Of a stretch of DNA of 64,000 nucleotides, positions 44,848-55,769 are shown piece after piece (the stretch's first letter is position 1; each line of letters opens with the position of its first letter). This DNA comes from Ischnura elegans. Lineage: Eukaryota; Arthropoda; Insecta; Odonata; Coenagrionidae. The position numbers and the translations under genes were made by a program. The notes below the pieces were generated by a model, which saw only the letters and a list, made by a program, of their open reading frames with translations, ran no database searches and had not been told where the DNA came from. The stretch is from contig NC_060248.1 of assembly GCF_921293095.1 (NCBI RefSeq), positions 133,312,972-133,376,971 of the forward strand, in the 5' to 3' direction.

Positions 44848-47800
44848 CCCTGGCAGAAAAGAATGGTAACATTTGTGTAACCTAATGGTAACTTTGGAGT
44901 GTACCATTAGTGTAGGAAAACGGTAAACTCTTTGTAGGCTGTGTGTAACTATAGTGTACATAGTTGTAACTCCAGTGTAAAATCTGTGTAACTTTGTGGT
45001 AAAGTGGCCCAATCTGTGTAGGTTTTGTGTGTAACTTGTGTAACAATTGGCGCTGATTTGTGTACAGTGAGTACCGAGTCTGCTGTGGTACATGATGTGT
45101 ACATGATGTACACTATAGTACCATTTAGTGTACAGCTGTACAATAATGGTAACAAGGGTTCCATGCAATTAGGATTAAAATTAAAAACATAAATGCAGGA
45201 ATGTTTAAAAATCAATCTTTATTGCTGTTTGAAGAAGAATATAAATCATCAATTGTTGCCTCCTTTACTCCCTCTTGATAATCTTGATAGTTCCTGTTAA
45301 ATGAAAAAGTAAAATTAAGAACATTTGTCAAGCAAAATTTTATAACACGATAAAATGGACAAAAATTTGGTTTAATGCATAACATGACACTTTTTCTGTT
45401 AAAACAATCTTTCTTTTTTTTTAATGAAATGAAACAGTGGTTGAGAGGGCCTTATTTTTCACAACATTTTCATACATAACAACCCCTTAAGTTACTGCTC
45501 TTATTTATTTTACCTCATACCATGTTGATTCCTGCTAACTTATATTAAGCCAATAGGTAAAATAAAATTTGAAGTAACTTACGAAGCCAGGCTCCTGAGA
45601 TTTTCTTCTTCCCCAAGCCAGTGTTATGTCTTCCATTTAAATCGCTGGCCAGCTTTGACAACATGGTCATCACCTCTGTGGACTTTTGTGCAACCATTAA
45701 TAAAACTCATTTGGTTATTAACAGAAAAATAAATTCTACCACTTTTATGCATTTATGTTATCACAAATCTATTTATTTTCAAACAGAATTTTAAAAGAAG
45801 CTACACTAATAAACAGCTTCAGAATACTTCCACAAAGATATCAAATTTAGGAAATTTAATATTGTTATTCAATATAACTTAAAAGTTAAAACACCAATTG
45901 ACAAAATATGGGAAAATTAATTACACACTAATGCTACAAAGAAGTGAGAACCGCACTACTGATTAGGATGATCAATATGATGGCCTTTCTTCTAGGCATC
46001 CCTAAATTTGTCATGTCTAAGCCAATCCTTTTAAATGTAATTTTCTAATTCCTTAGATGAAGCACTTAGGTGATAAAGTCAAACTGCATCTGTAAAAGAA
46101 GAGGTATTCTCTATGACAATGATATCAACAAAATGTAGTCCAATTAATCATCATAGGTAATTTATAAAATTTTTGAAGGATTGATTAATTGGAAAATAAG
46201 GAAGAGATATGTTAGACAATAACTTATGTAGTGGGGATGAAGAGCTTAATAAGAAATAAGTCTTACTGAAGAAAGGGATAGATGTTTTTTGGGGTGTTTT
46301 CACAAAGAAATATCCTTTTGATTTAGAATTGCCTCAGTATCTCTCCTCTAATGATGAAAAAATGTAATATAAAACTTACCAAAAATTATTGTTTTCAGGC
46401 CAAGCTCAGAAAATACTCTTTTATTTTTGTAGCCTATCCAGCTATAGTTGGCTTCCAAGATGTCTTTCATGACATACCGGATAGTTCGTTAAAATCATTT
46501 ATTTAGAAGTGTTGCCTCATATTAGGGCCAACTCGGAAATCTGCAATGAAATTAAAAAAGTATATACATTGTAATCTTCATTTTCAAAGGTAGATGCGTC
46601 AATCAAGTCTTTCACAGAATTGTAAATATTCATGATGATAATATTTTATAGGACTCTGTCGCATGAGACATTTTGTATAACAATAGTTTCACCAGCATTA
46701 TTGCCAGCATCTTCAGGTATTATTGACAATTCAGTTATGTCCTGTTATGTACACTGCATTCACAAACTGACATCCGATATATATTTAAACCAGTTGAAAT
46801 ATTATTTTCCGAAGATATTATTTCTGCCCCAATTCCAACTTCTACTGAAATTGCCAGCAAATTGTGAAAATTGATAACATGATAACTCTATAAAATCAAT
46901 ACCTAAATGATAATGATCGGAGAGAGTTAAATTGATGGCTATGTTTTGAACAGCTTATTAATTATTATAATTCTTCGACATATTTCCTATGGTTATTCAT
47001 TTTCAAGAAAAAACTCTTCGTATACGATTTAATTGAGATTGAGACTGATACTTTAATGCCATAACTAACTGCTAACAAAGTGGATTCTTCTGCGAGAACC
47101 CTGATATTTCAACTTAATCGGTCTGAATGGATTGTATTTTTACTATGGCCGCGAAAGCAAAGATCATGCTAAATTGTAATTAAACTGTGAATATAGTAAT
47201 TAATAATCTTAAATACTCATTGGATAGAAATTAGCGGTTCATTAATCGTATTAGTACATACGAAAGATTACATGCACAACCTCGGTGATTTACTAACGAA
47301 TAGAAAAAATGTTCCATTTACTTAAATTTACATGGTCAGCTCAGCAGATATGTGTTGATGCTGACAAAGATATATTCTTATATCTCTTCGTGCCGCTAGG
47401 ATCCACTTTACCCGGTAATTCAGTACACAGAAACTATCCGGCGTCGATTTAAAAAGTCCCTGAAATAGTATTCCTCCCATTCCTTTTTGCCAGTCTTCAT
47501 TGCGAAACACGGATTATTTACCTCTTCCATTGCGTACTTCAACGTAAATTTGCTTGTAAAATAAGATTCTACAGCATAGCTAAATTCGCAAAGTCACATA
47601 ATACAGTAGCTGCGAATGTTTCATCGACGGCTGTTGGGACATGGTATGCAAGATGGCCGCCGGTCGCTTTGGCCTTTGGCGCAAGTGTCAAAATACGATA
47701 TTTAATCCTTTATATTAAAAAATAATAATTACATAATATAATGGTATCACGACACAGTGGTAAAATTGTGATGACATTTGTGTCCCCAAAAATAGTGATT

Positions 47801-48034
47801 GATGTGTATATATTGAGTACACTTCTGGTGCATGAATAGACTGGTAACTTAGTGGTACAATCTGTGTAACATCTGATGCATCACATTGAGTACGGCTGTG
47901 GTATCAATAATGTAAAGGATGTACAGGCTGTACGATTTGTGTAACTTTGTGAGTAGAAAAGTGTAGTAAATGTGTAATTTTACATAATGTACCATATTTT
48001 TACTCATATTTGTTACACAGATTTTTCGCCAGGG
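44848..48034 (-). mobile_element. CCC/GGG-ended TIR element with spliced gene (element H)
   Basis: Left TIR CCCTGGCAGAAAAGAATGGT, right TIR reversed CCCTGGCGAAAAATCTGTGT. TA lies outside both ends (44846-44847, 48035-48036). Just inside each end are 15 or more TGTGTAAC / GTGTACA-type words (44866-45150 and 47750-48020). At 3187 bp it is the largest complete member. It has coding-like exons on the minus strand (next entry). It is inserted in the Copia fossil and so postdates it. Confidence 0.85.
45247..47510 (-). pseudogene. Element H gene, multi-exon, weak DUF4806-like segment
   Basis: Coding-like minus segments in order: NYRVKWILAARRDIRIYLCQ-HQHISAELTM (47430-47328); ELSIIPEDAGNNAGETIVIQ (about 46745-46660); RYVMKDILEANYSWIGYKNK and RVFSELGLKTIIF ending at a GTAAG donor (46478-46378); VAQKSTEVMTMLSKLASDLN then GLGKKKISGAWLR (about 45700-45590); NYQDYQEGVKEATIDDLYSS then a stop (about 45300-45225). 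The W-x-G-x-K-x-K-x-x-F-x-x-L segment resembles the insect DUF4806 module, but I hold this loosely. Exon borders are guesses and some segments may be broken. The related element at 42455-44456 shares the first segment. Role unknown: transposase accessory or cargo. Confidence 0.4.
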
Positions 48035-49005
48035 TATGATGAGTGGAAGTTCCGGATGGAAATTTACTTAGATGAAAAGGAGTTACTGGAGCATGTGAGA
48101 GTGCCATTTGAGCAACTGATGGACCCTTATGAAATACAGAGAGGAGACAGTGCTGAAACTCAGGCAAGTAAAAGTTCCGCTACAGCGGGATTGAAGAAGC
48201 TTGACAAAAAGTGTAAAAGGTTCATTATTCAGAGCTTGGGAAATTCTCAGTTACTACAAGTGCGAAGTAAAGAAACTGCGAATGAAATATGGACATATTT
48301 AGAAATCAAGTATGAAAAGAAAACTCCCGTGACTAGGATGATGCTGAAAAAGAAGTTAAGCAACCTTGAGTTTCGGCCGTCATCAGAAACGTTTGATGAA
48401 TATTGTGTGAAATATGATGCCCTTATTATGGATTTGAAAAGAGTTGGGGAAATGATAGATGATATGGGGAACGTATTACAATTCCTAATGACTATGCCTG
48501 AGGAGTATGATGCTGTAGTGTCAGGACTGGAAACCTTGGCTACGGAGAGGTTAACCATGGAGTTCTGTCGTCTTCGTATTAGTGAGGAGGAAGCAAAGAG
48601 GAAGGAGAAGAAAACAGGGAGAAGTCCACTAGATGTCACTGATGCTTCTCCCACAGCATTTGCCGGTTCAAGATACCAAGATAGGAGCCTGAAGAGGTTT
48701 GGCAAGTCTCACCTTGTTTGCCACAATTGCAAGCTTCGAGGCCATAAGGTGACCGAGTGTTGGAGACCAAGTGGAAGGATGTACAAAGGTGCAGATAATT
48801 TAAAATCAGGTAATGCAAATTGCATAAGACAGGAGTCTTCTGAGGATGAACTGCCAGCGCATAGTTTTGTCACATTTGGAACAGTAAATTACAAGGTAAA
48901 TAATGTATGGATTCTAGATTCTGGTGCTTCTGACCATCTTGTCACGGTAGATACTCCTGTTGTTAATAGAAGAAAGCTAAAAGAATTTGTTAAGATTGGT
49001 GTAGC

Positions 49006-49205
49006 CAGGGGCGGATCCAGGATTTTTTTCTGGGAGGGGCACAAGCAAGGCCGTATCCAGGATTTTGTTCTGGGTGGGGCACCAGGATACCTCGTAATAC
49101 AAAACGAATGCAATGATAATGGGACTGTATTAAAAATCTTGCATATTTTTGAGGGTCTGGGGGGGGGCACGTGCCCCCGTGCCCCCCCCCCTGGATCTGC
49201 CTATG
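49006..49205. mobile_element. 200-bp hAT-type MITE inside Copia
   Basis: TIRs CAGGGGCGGATCCAG and reversed CATAGGCAGATCCAG. An exact 8-bp target duplication GGTGTAGC lies on both sides (48998-49005, 49206-49213). Runs of G then C lie in the right half. Exact duplication plus preserved termini mark a fairly recent insertion in the Copia fossil. No coding capacity. CAGGGG-type ends and 8-bp duplications are hAT hallmarks. Confidence 0.9.
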
Positions 49206-50015
49206 GGTGTAGCCAAAGCAAGCACATATTTAATCTCGAAAGAAATTGGTGATGTTTATGCACTGACTTATGTTGATGGGAAACCAAGGAAAATAGAACT
49301 AAAGAATGTATTGATAGTTGAAAATTTAAAGTGCAACTTAATTTCTATTTCTAGGTTAGAACAAAAAGGTTTCAAAGTTATTTTTGAGAAAGGTTCATGT
49401 ACTATCAATATAAATCAAGCTGTTGTAGCAGTGGGATGGAGAGAGTCAAATATGTATAAATTGGAGTTAAAAGAATTATCTAATGTCGAGGCATTTATTG
49501 GTATCAGTGATGGACAATTGTGGCACCGGAGATTGGGCCACATAGAAGTTGATGGGCTGAAGCAGATTGGTAAAGCGGTAGATGGACTGTATGAGTTAAA
49601 TGCTAAATATGATTTGTGTGATATTTGTGTACAAGGGAAACAGGCATGTCTTCCACACAATCAGAGAAGAGAAAGGGCTCGTAGACCGCTTGAAATAGTT
49701 CATAGTGATGTATGTGGACCTATATCACCCACTGCTTACAATGGAGTAAAATACTTGCTGACTTTGATAGATGATTTCTCTCATTTTACAGTAGTGTATG
49801 GTTTAAAAAGGAAAAGTGAAGTAATAAATTATTTAACAATTTATGAGGCGATGGCAACTAGCAGATTCTCTTCTAAGATATGTCAGTTTAGATGTGACAA
49901 TGGCGCAGAGTATGTGAATGAGAATGTTAAGATTTTTTTTCAGGAGAAAGGAATTCAGTTTGAGTTAAGCAACCCACACACATCTCAACAGAATGGGATT
50001 GCAGAGAGGATGAAT

Positions 50016-50833
50016 CCCACACAGAAAATAAACATCTATTAGATATCTAGTAGATATCTACAGATAGATAAATAGTTATCTAATAGACATCTATCATAGA
50101 TATCTATTAGATATATTATTGTCAAAATAGCAGCAGTTCTAATAGATATCTACGGTAGATGTCTATTAGACATCTACTGTTGATGTCTATCAGATGTCTA
50201 CTGTAGATGTCTATTAGATATTTAATTACCTGTTTTATACTTATCTATATCTATAAAAAAATTTCTCATGCCTATGCTTGATGCAATTAACATTAGTGAA
50301 AAAATTGTCGCCGTATGATCAAAATGAAAACTACAAAAAAAAATACCTCGACGTGACATTGAACTAGTGTTCCCCGTTCCATAGCCAAACGCGCTCACCA
50401 CTACACCAACTGAGCCTGTTATAGATTTGAAGCTTTTTTTTAAATTATATAACGATTCTTAAAAATACCACTCGGAAATAAATTAATTACAGCCAAACTA
50501 AGGCCCATTCAATGGAATCATACATCTATTCATAGATGAAAATGGACAATATATAGATACAGTTGGCATAGTCGCCACGCATCGTTCTACGCGTCGCAAA
50601 ATTTTTCAAGTCCGCCATCACTCCAGTATAAGGAACCAAAAAAATTGTCCCTAAATCAAATGTTATATCGCTTCCATAGCTCTTAAATCGCGTTTTAAAA
50701 CACACTTTCGGAGATGTATCCAAAATCGCCCCTTGTCACCTGCACATCTAATAGATGTCTTATAGACATCTATTAGATATACATCTACATAGATGAAAAT
50801 AGACAATATATAGATATCTATCTTACGTGTAGG
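50016..50833. mobile_element. CCC/GGG-ended TIR element (element B)
   Basis: Left end CCCACACAGAAAATAAACAT, reversed right end CCTACACGTAAGATAGA. AT lies outside both ends (50014-50015, 50834-50835). Subterminal blocks (50028-50225 and 50735-50822) consist of TAGATATCTA / TAGATGTCTA palindromic words, about 15 on the left and 6 on the right. The 818-bp element sits in the Copia integrase region. No protein gene; a tRNA-like cassette occupies the centre. Confidence 0.8.
50335..50420 (-). other. tRNA-like Pol III cassette in element B
   Basis: On the minus strand: TGGTGTAGTGG (50408-50398) matches the A-box TRGYNNANNGG fully. AGTTCAATGTC (50365-50355) matches the B-box at 9 of 11. The cassette ends in a run of nine T (50343-50335), a Pol III stop. 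The head GGCTCAGTTGGTGTAGTGGT looks like a real tRNA D-arm. The rest cannot be folded into a full cloverleaf by eye. It is probably a tRNA-derived transcription unit carried by the element. Confidence 0.6.
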
Positions 50834-51784
50834 ATAGAACTATTTTAGATAAAGCCAGGTGCATGCTTTTGGGGTCCAGTTTAAGAAAAACATTTTGGGT
50901 GGAAGCTGCTATGACTGCAGCCTACTTAATTAACAGGAGTCCAACTAAAGCATTAGATAACGTCAAGGTTCCAGCAGAGATGTGGTTTGGTTTCCGTCCA
51001 GATGTAAGTAAGTTGAGAGTGTTTGGATGCGTGGCATTTTCTCGTAAAAACAAATCTGAATTAAAGAGCAAATTTGATGAGAGAGGAAAGAAATGTATTT
51101 TGCTTGGTTTTTGTCCTAATGGATATAGATTGTGGAGCCTATCGGAAAGAAAAGTAATTTCTGCTTGTGATGTTGTATTTGATGAAAGCAGGAGCAAGTT
51201 CTCAGGTGAATTTTGGGATGATGATATGTGGGAGAATTCACAGGATAGCTCAAGAGGAGAAGCAAGGTGATGAACTTGAGATGGTAGATTTGGATTATTC
51301 TGATAGTAAGGGTAAAAAAGAGGTAGATCTGGGATTAAGGAGGAGTAATCGGGAAGAGGAGAAGCTAGGTGATGAACTAGATATGGTAGATTTGGATTAT
51401 TCTGATAGTAAGGGTGAAAAAGAAGTAGACCTGGGATTAAGGAGGAGCATTCGAGTCAGGAGGAGGCCAGAAAGTTTAATAGAAAACGCTACTTTGGCAC
51501 CTACAATGAACTGTAAAGAGTTCTTCTCTGAGGAGAATTGTAATAAAGGAAAATTGTATACAGAGAATACGGCTTCATGCCTAGAATATTATCCTATTGA
51601 TGAGTTATGTTGTGCATTGAATGCAATGTCTTTTTGCTATAGTGTTCCTGAGTCTTTTGATGAGCTAGAGAAGAGATGGGATAAAGAGAAATGGCTAAAA
51701 GCTGTGGATGATGAAAATTCAGTCATTACAAAAAAATCACACATGGGAAGTAGTAAAATTACCCGAGGGAAGGAAATTTGAATG

Positions 51785-52430
51785 ATTGTAAGAAAAACTT
51801 TTATTGTGCTTTTCCACATATTCCATTAGTTACAAAAATCTTGAATAGTTGTAGAAAAGCAACCTTTGTCATCATTAACAGAAAAACCACTACACCAACA
51901 AATATTTCACATGCCTTCATCAAAGAAATATGTACTTCCTTAAATTAATACAACTCGGATTCTGTACTATGCCAATATAATACGTGTGATATTGAAAGAG
52001 AAACACGCCTTTAAAGAATATTTATGACCACGATGATTTCACTTCTCACAAACAAACCTACAAGAAAGACAGTCCTCTGACAATGTTTGTCGGTTCTTAT
52101 TGGCGACGTAACGCACATACGCATAATACAAATACAATACAAATCTCAGTACTTGCTCAAAAACTTAAGAGACAAAATAAATTATTAAATAAACACACTC
52201 AAGAACAAATATCACTTCACGACTTTCACTATCACTGAATGGATGCACGAATTACTTAATTCGTCACTGCGGGCATTTAGCACAGGTTAAATAATACTCA
52301 AATAAATAACTGTTTTCTCCGCAACCAACAACTTCACCACAACGCAGTCGACCATGTGCTCGTAAACTGCGGTAAACTGTTCGGATAACGGTATCGGTTA
52401 TTGGGGTTATTGTTTGCGTTTGCTATCTTC
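51785..52430. other. No recognised feature
   Basis: AT-rich spacer to the right of the Copia fossil. No LTR-like repeat of 44460-44707 is seen here. Confidence 0.4.
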
Positions 52431-52439
52431 TATAGGTAG

Positions 52440-53290
52440 GTAGCAGCACCATGCTATCTTTCCGTCCTTGTTGAGAACGTTCACTAGCTGTTCACTGTTC
52501 TCTGTTCGTACCCTGTACCGTGAAACGGACTATGAACCGGCCCTTGCCTGTTGAGTGTCCGTTCACTGTTGTCTGTTCGTTCCCAGTCCGCTGAAACCAC
52601 AGAGTACATACTCCTTGGCTGAAACATACGGCCCCTGCCTGTAATTGGCGAAGTAAAGTATTTAACGTGCGTAAGCCGTGCAGATAGCTGATATAATTTG
52701 CGTGCTCACTTCAATAACCGTCATCCGTGGTTGATGGTAATCGTGATAATGAATTCAAGCGTATATAATTACTGTTTAAGTAGATGATATTTTCTTTGGA
52801 TTCAATTAAACTTCCTTGTACTCAATTAAATTTTGATTAATCCAAATTGTTGTCCAAATTCCGAAACTTAAAACAATTGTTCGTACGTTGTTCATAATCT
52901 GTTCTCAAAATCTCCAAAAGGCTCCAAACTGACAGCGAACAGGCAGGGGCCTGTTTTATATTTTTACGTAAATCGATAGGGTGTTTAGTGTTTGTTCACT
53001 GTTGTCTGTTCATTCCCTGTTCGGTGAAACATACTACCAACCGGCCCCTGCCTGTTAAAAGCTTGTTCACTATTGTTCCCGAAATGCTTGTTGCCTGCCT
53101 GTTAAGGAACAAGCTGCAAACAGAGTACAAACTGTTAGAAGGCTGTTCGTAAGTTGTTCCTACTTGTGTGTGACCCGAGATTGTTCGTTGGCTGTTTATA
53201 CTCTGTTCACTAATCTCCAACAGGCTATCAACAGACTTCAAACGGACAGCGAACAGGCATTGTTGTTTCAGAAATCGACAGGGTTGATGC
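52440..53290 (+). repeat. CTGTTCACTGTT repeat region
   Basis: Two clusters (52465-52660 and 52890-53270) of GTTCACTGTTGTCTGTTCGT-type words and CCGGCCCCTGCCTGTT-type words on both strands. Two copies of a possible GGG end occur: AAATCGATAGGG (52974) and AAATCGACAGGG (53273). Reversed, these read CCCTATCGATTT and CCCTGTCGATTT, as in the CCC/GGG elements. No matching CCC left end was found. Possibly one or two decayed members. Confidence 0.6.
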
Positions 53291-53292
53291 AT

Positions 53293-53697
53293 TTCTCCTT
53301 CATTGAAAGCGATAGATTGCGTAAAGATGAAGGAAAATGGTTATTCTTAGGCTGATCCTAGCAAGCTTCCTGTTACTGATTCCATCATGATACCGCGGGG
53401 TATTTTAGTGAAACTGTAGACTTCGTCGCCGCTGAAAGTCGATGTCGAGAAATGGAAAGGTAGCTGATGTGCATCTAAAATGTTTTTTAGTTCATAAAAA
53501 AGTGAGACATGCAAGTAATATTGGCGAAAGCGTACGTACTCATGTGAAATGTGTATTCTTTTGGCAGTCCGGTCGAGAGTTTTATGGTGAACTTATTTTC
53601 CTCCTCGAGGCAGTCAATGATGCTTTCAACTTAAAAATACCTTTCCTGGGAGGCGATAGGAAGCTCTTTAGGACTGGAATCTGAGCGAGCCAGTCTA
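53293..53697. other. Short unrecognised frames
   Basis: Plus frame 53442-53684 (80 codons) contains KVRHASNIGESVRTHVKC and no domain I know. It might be a scrap of a gene from the decayed element on its left. Confidence 0.3.
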
Positions 53698-53719
53698 CCC
53701 ATGTGGAAAAATTTTCTGG

Positions 53720-54240
53720 TCCAGTACTGGATTTATGCTGGTTAAGTACTGGATTTATACTGGGTCAGTATTAATCCTGTACTGGACCAGAACCGGCCAA
53801 TACTGGGCCAGAACCGGCCAATACTGGGCCATAACCGGCCAGTACTGGGCCAGAACCGACCAGTATTGATTTAGCACTGGAACAGAACCGGCCGGTACTG
53901 GGCCAGAACCGGCCGGTACTGGGCCAGAACCGGCTGGTGTTAAACCAGTACTGGACCAGAACCGGCCAGTACTTGACAAGAACCGGCCAGTACTTGACAA
54001 GAACCGGCCAGTACTGGGCCAGAACCGGCCGGTATTAAACCAGTAATGGACTAGAACCGGCCAGTACTGGACCAGAACCGACCGGTACTGGGCCAGAAAC
54101 GCCAGTACTGGGCCAGAACCGGCCGGTAATAAACCAGTAATGGACTAGAACCGGCCTGTACTGGACCAGAAACGGCCAGTACTGGACCAGAACCGACCAG
54201 TACTGGGCCAGATACGCCAAAACTGGGCCAGAATCTCCAG
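53720..54240 (+). repeat. CCAGTACTGG array, left
   Basis: Units of about 20 bp, mostly GGCCAGTACTGGRCCAGAAC, with variants ending TATTAAACCAGTA. Imperfect higher-order repeats of about 100 bp (compare 53935-54040 with 54030-54140). Confidence 0.9.
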
Positions 54241-54767
54241 TCCAGATTGGGTAATTAATGCATGTACAGAAATTAAACCTTCAATTTTTGCCATATAATT
54301 TTAAAAACATGCTTCAACGAAAAGTTATAAATATGCATTTTTAATGTATTCATTGCGTTTTCACAGAATAAATATTATCAACAATTTTAACTAAGATCTT
54401 ACAGTGAATAATACTATTTTACATGTTTCTTTCATGGAAGTTTGGTCTAGTGAGGAAGTTAAAGGTTGATGATTAGTGCTATACGTCATCTGAATCATTC
54501 TTTGATTTCCATGCGCGTAGCGCATTGTCTTTTGTCATTGAGCTCGGCGCCATCTTGGATTCTCTGGACTTCGAAACATTTCACTCCCGTATGCTCTCTA
54601 GAATAACCATAGAGCGTACGGGAAAATCACTTTTTTTCAATTTTAGAGTAAATGCCCAATGGTAACGTCAATTTCCGGTCCTTATCCCACTCCCACTTTC
54701 GAGCCAGCGTCGCTACTTCCGGTGTAGATAGATCGTTCAGTCTCGCTTGTGGTGTGCGTGTGTCAAC

Positions 54768-55377
54768 ATGGCTAGGTATCGTTCTCAAAGAAGAGAGGCT
54801 CCTCGGAGACCCGTGGAGAAAATCATCAAGGATTGCACTCCCGTAAATATACCAGTTTGCCTTGTGAACAAATTCTTCCAGCTGGAGCTGTAAATGTGTG
54901 GGTTGCTGACACCATTGGACCAAACTTCCTTAGAAGTAAGTTCTTTAAAAGAACTATAATCCTATTAATAGCTGGGCCATATGCCATCACTGGTGCTTCG
55001 ATGAATCACCTAAAAGGCCTTAGTCTAAAAAACTGCCTTTTATAAGGTCTTAAATAATTTTCTTGGGGCCGATTAAGCTTTGGACAGAGTATAATTACAG
55101 GTTAGTTATTGTTTCGTTGGTTATTGCATACACAGTAATCTCAACACTAATGAAACAATGAAAGTCAAAACAATAGTGATAGTAAATTAATGGAGAGGAT
55201 AAAGATATTTCAATGCTTTTATGCTTTCTCCATCCTTCGTTTTCAGACTATGCAGAACACTACGCGAGAGCCAGAAATATAAAGGTGGAAGATCACAGTT
55301 ATGTCAAGAAGCAATTGTACACGAGATTGTGCGAAATTCGAAAAAAGGCAAAGGCAAACTTAAATACGTCTATTTAA
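54768..55377 (+). CDS. Small multi-exon gene in element C, unknown
   Basis: Exon 1, from the ATG at 54768 (reads MARYRSQRREAPRRPVEKII then KDCTP, very basic), ends at a GTAAAT donor after 54842. An internal piece ending at a GTAAGT donor near 54940 reads GAVNVWVADTIGPNFLR. The last exon, after TTTTCAG at 55246, reads DYAEHYARARNIKVEDHSYV, KKQLYTRLCEIRKKAKANLN and TSI, then stops at 55375-55377. An AATAAA follows at about 55450. The frames of the first and internal pieces do not obviously join, so the splice model is uncertain. The final exon has a clean helical, basic profile that looks DNA-binding, but I recognise no domain. It is the best candidate for an intact gene among these elements. 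Confidence 0.4.
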
Positions 55378-55504
55378 TGAAATATTAATTCTTAATCACT
55401 ATCTTTTTTGACCATATATCTTTCTATGTAACCGAATTATATGACTTTAAATAAACCTTTAAAATGTTTTTTTTCAATGCGATTATTTTATTCAAATTTG
55501 ATTA

Positions 55505-55760
55505 TAGCACTAGGCCGGAACCAGCCCAGTACCGCTTGGAGCTGGCCCGGTACCGGCCCAGTAACGGCCCAGAACCGGCCCAGTAACGGACCGGAACTGG
55601 CCCAGTAACGGCCCGGAACCGGCCCAGTAACGGCCCGGAACCGGCCCAGTAACGGCCCGGAACCGGCCCAGTTCTGGGCCGATACTGGCATTTTCTTGCC
55701 AATTTTGGAAGTATCCCAGTACTGGGCCAATACTGGCCCAGTACTGGGATTTTTCCGCAT
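55505..55760 (-). repeat. CCAGTACTGG array, right
   Basis: Homologous but distinct units: GGCCCAGTAACGGCCCGGAA, then CCAGTACTGGGCCAATACTGG near the terminus. A 20-bp period is clear over at least six units. Confidence 0.9.
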
Positions 55761-55769
55761 GGGTATTAA

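Larger units (their letters stand above)
44460..51780 (+). mobile_element. Copia-type LTR retrotransposon fossil with nested insertions
   Basis: Broken Copia-family remnant. Parts seen in order: 5' LTR (44460-44707), a GGTTATGGACCCAGC primer-binding-like site of the internal initiator-tRNA type known for Copia, gag with zinc knuckle (CHNCKLRGHKVTEC), protease (WILDSGASDH), integrase (WHRRLGH...CDICVQGKQ zinc-binding; DDFSHFTVVY and SQQNGIAERMN core), and a linker leading to the start of reverse transcriptase. Three younger elements sit inside it: 44848-48034, 49006-49205 and 50016-50833. It is clearly non-functional. Confidence 0.9.
53698..55763 (+). mobile_element. CCC/GGG-ended TIR element with CCAGTACTGG arrays (element C)
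   Basis: Left TIR CCCATGTGGAAAAATTTTCT, right TIR reversed CCCATGCGGAAAAATCCCAG. TA lies on both sides (53696-53697, 55764-55765). About 520 bp on the left (53720-54240) and 260 bp on the right (55505-55760) are arrays of CCAGTACTGG, CAGAACCGGCCAGTACTGG and CGGCCCAGTAACGG words, over 40 copies in all. The unit core is a perfect 10-bp palindrome. A small plus-strand gene with exon-like pieces lies between the arrays. Confidence 0.9.

Noticed and set aside
53720-54240. CRISPR-like regularly spaced repeats
   Set aside because: Units are about 20 bp with no unique spacers, there are no cas genes, and the setting is eukaryotic; they are subterminal arrays of a transposon.
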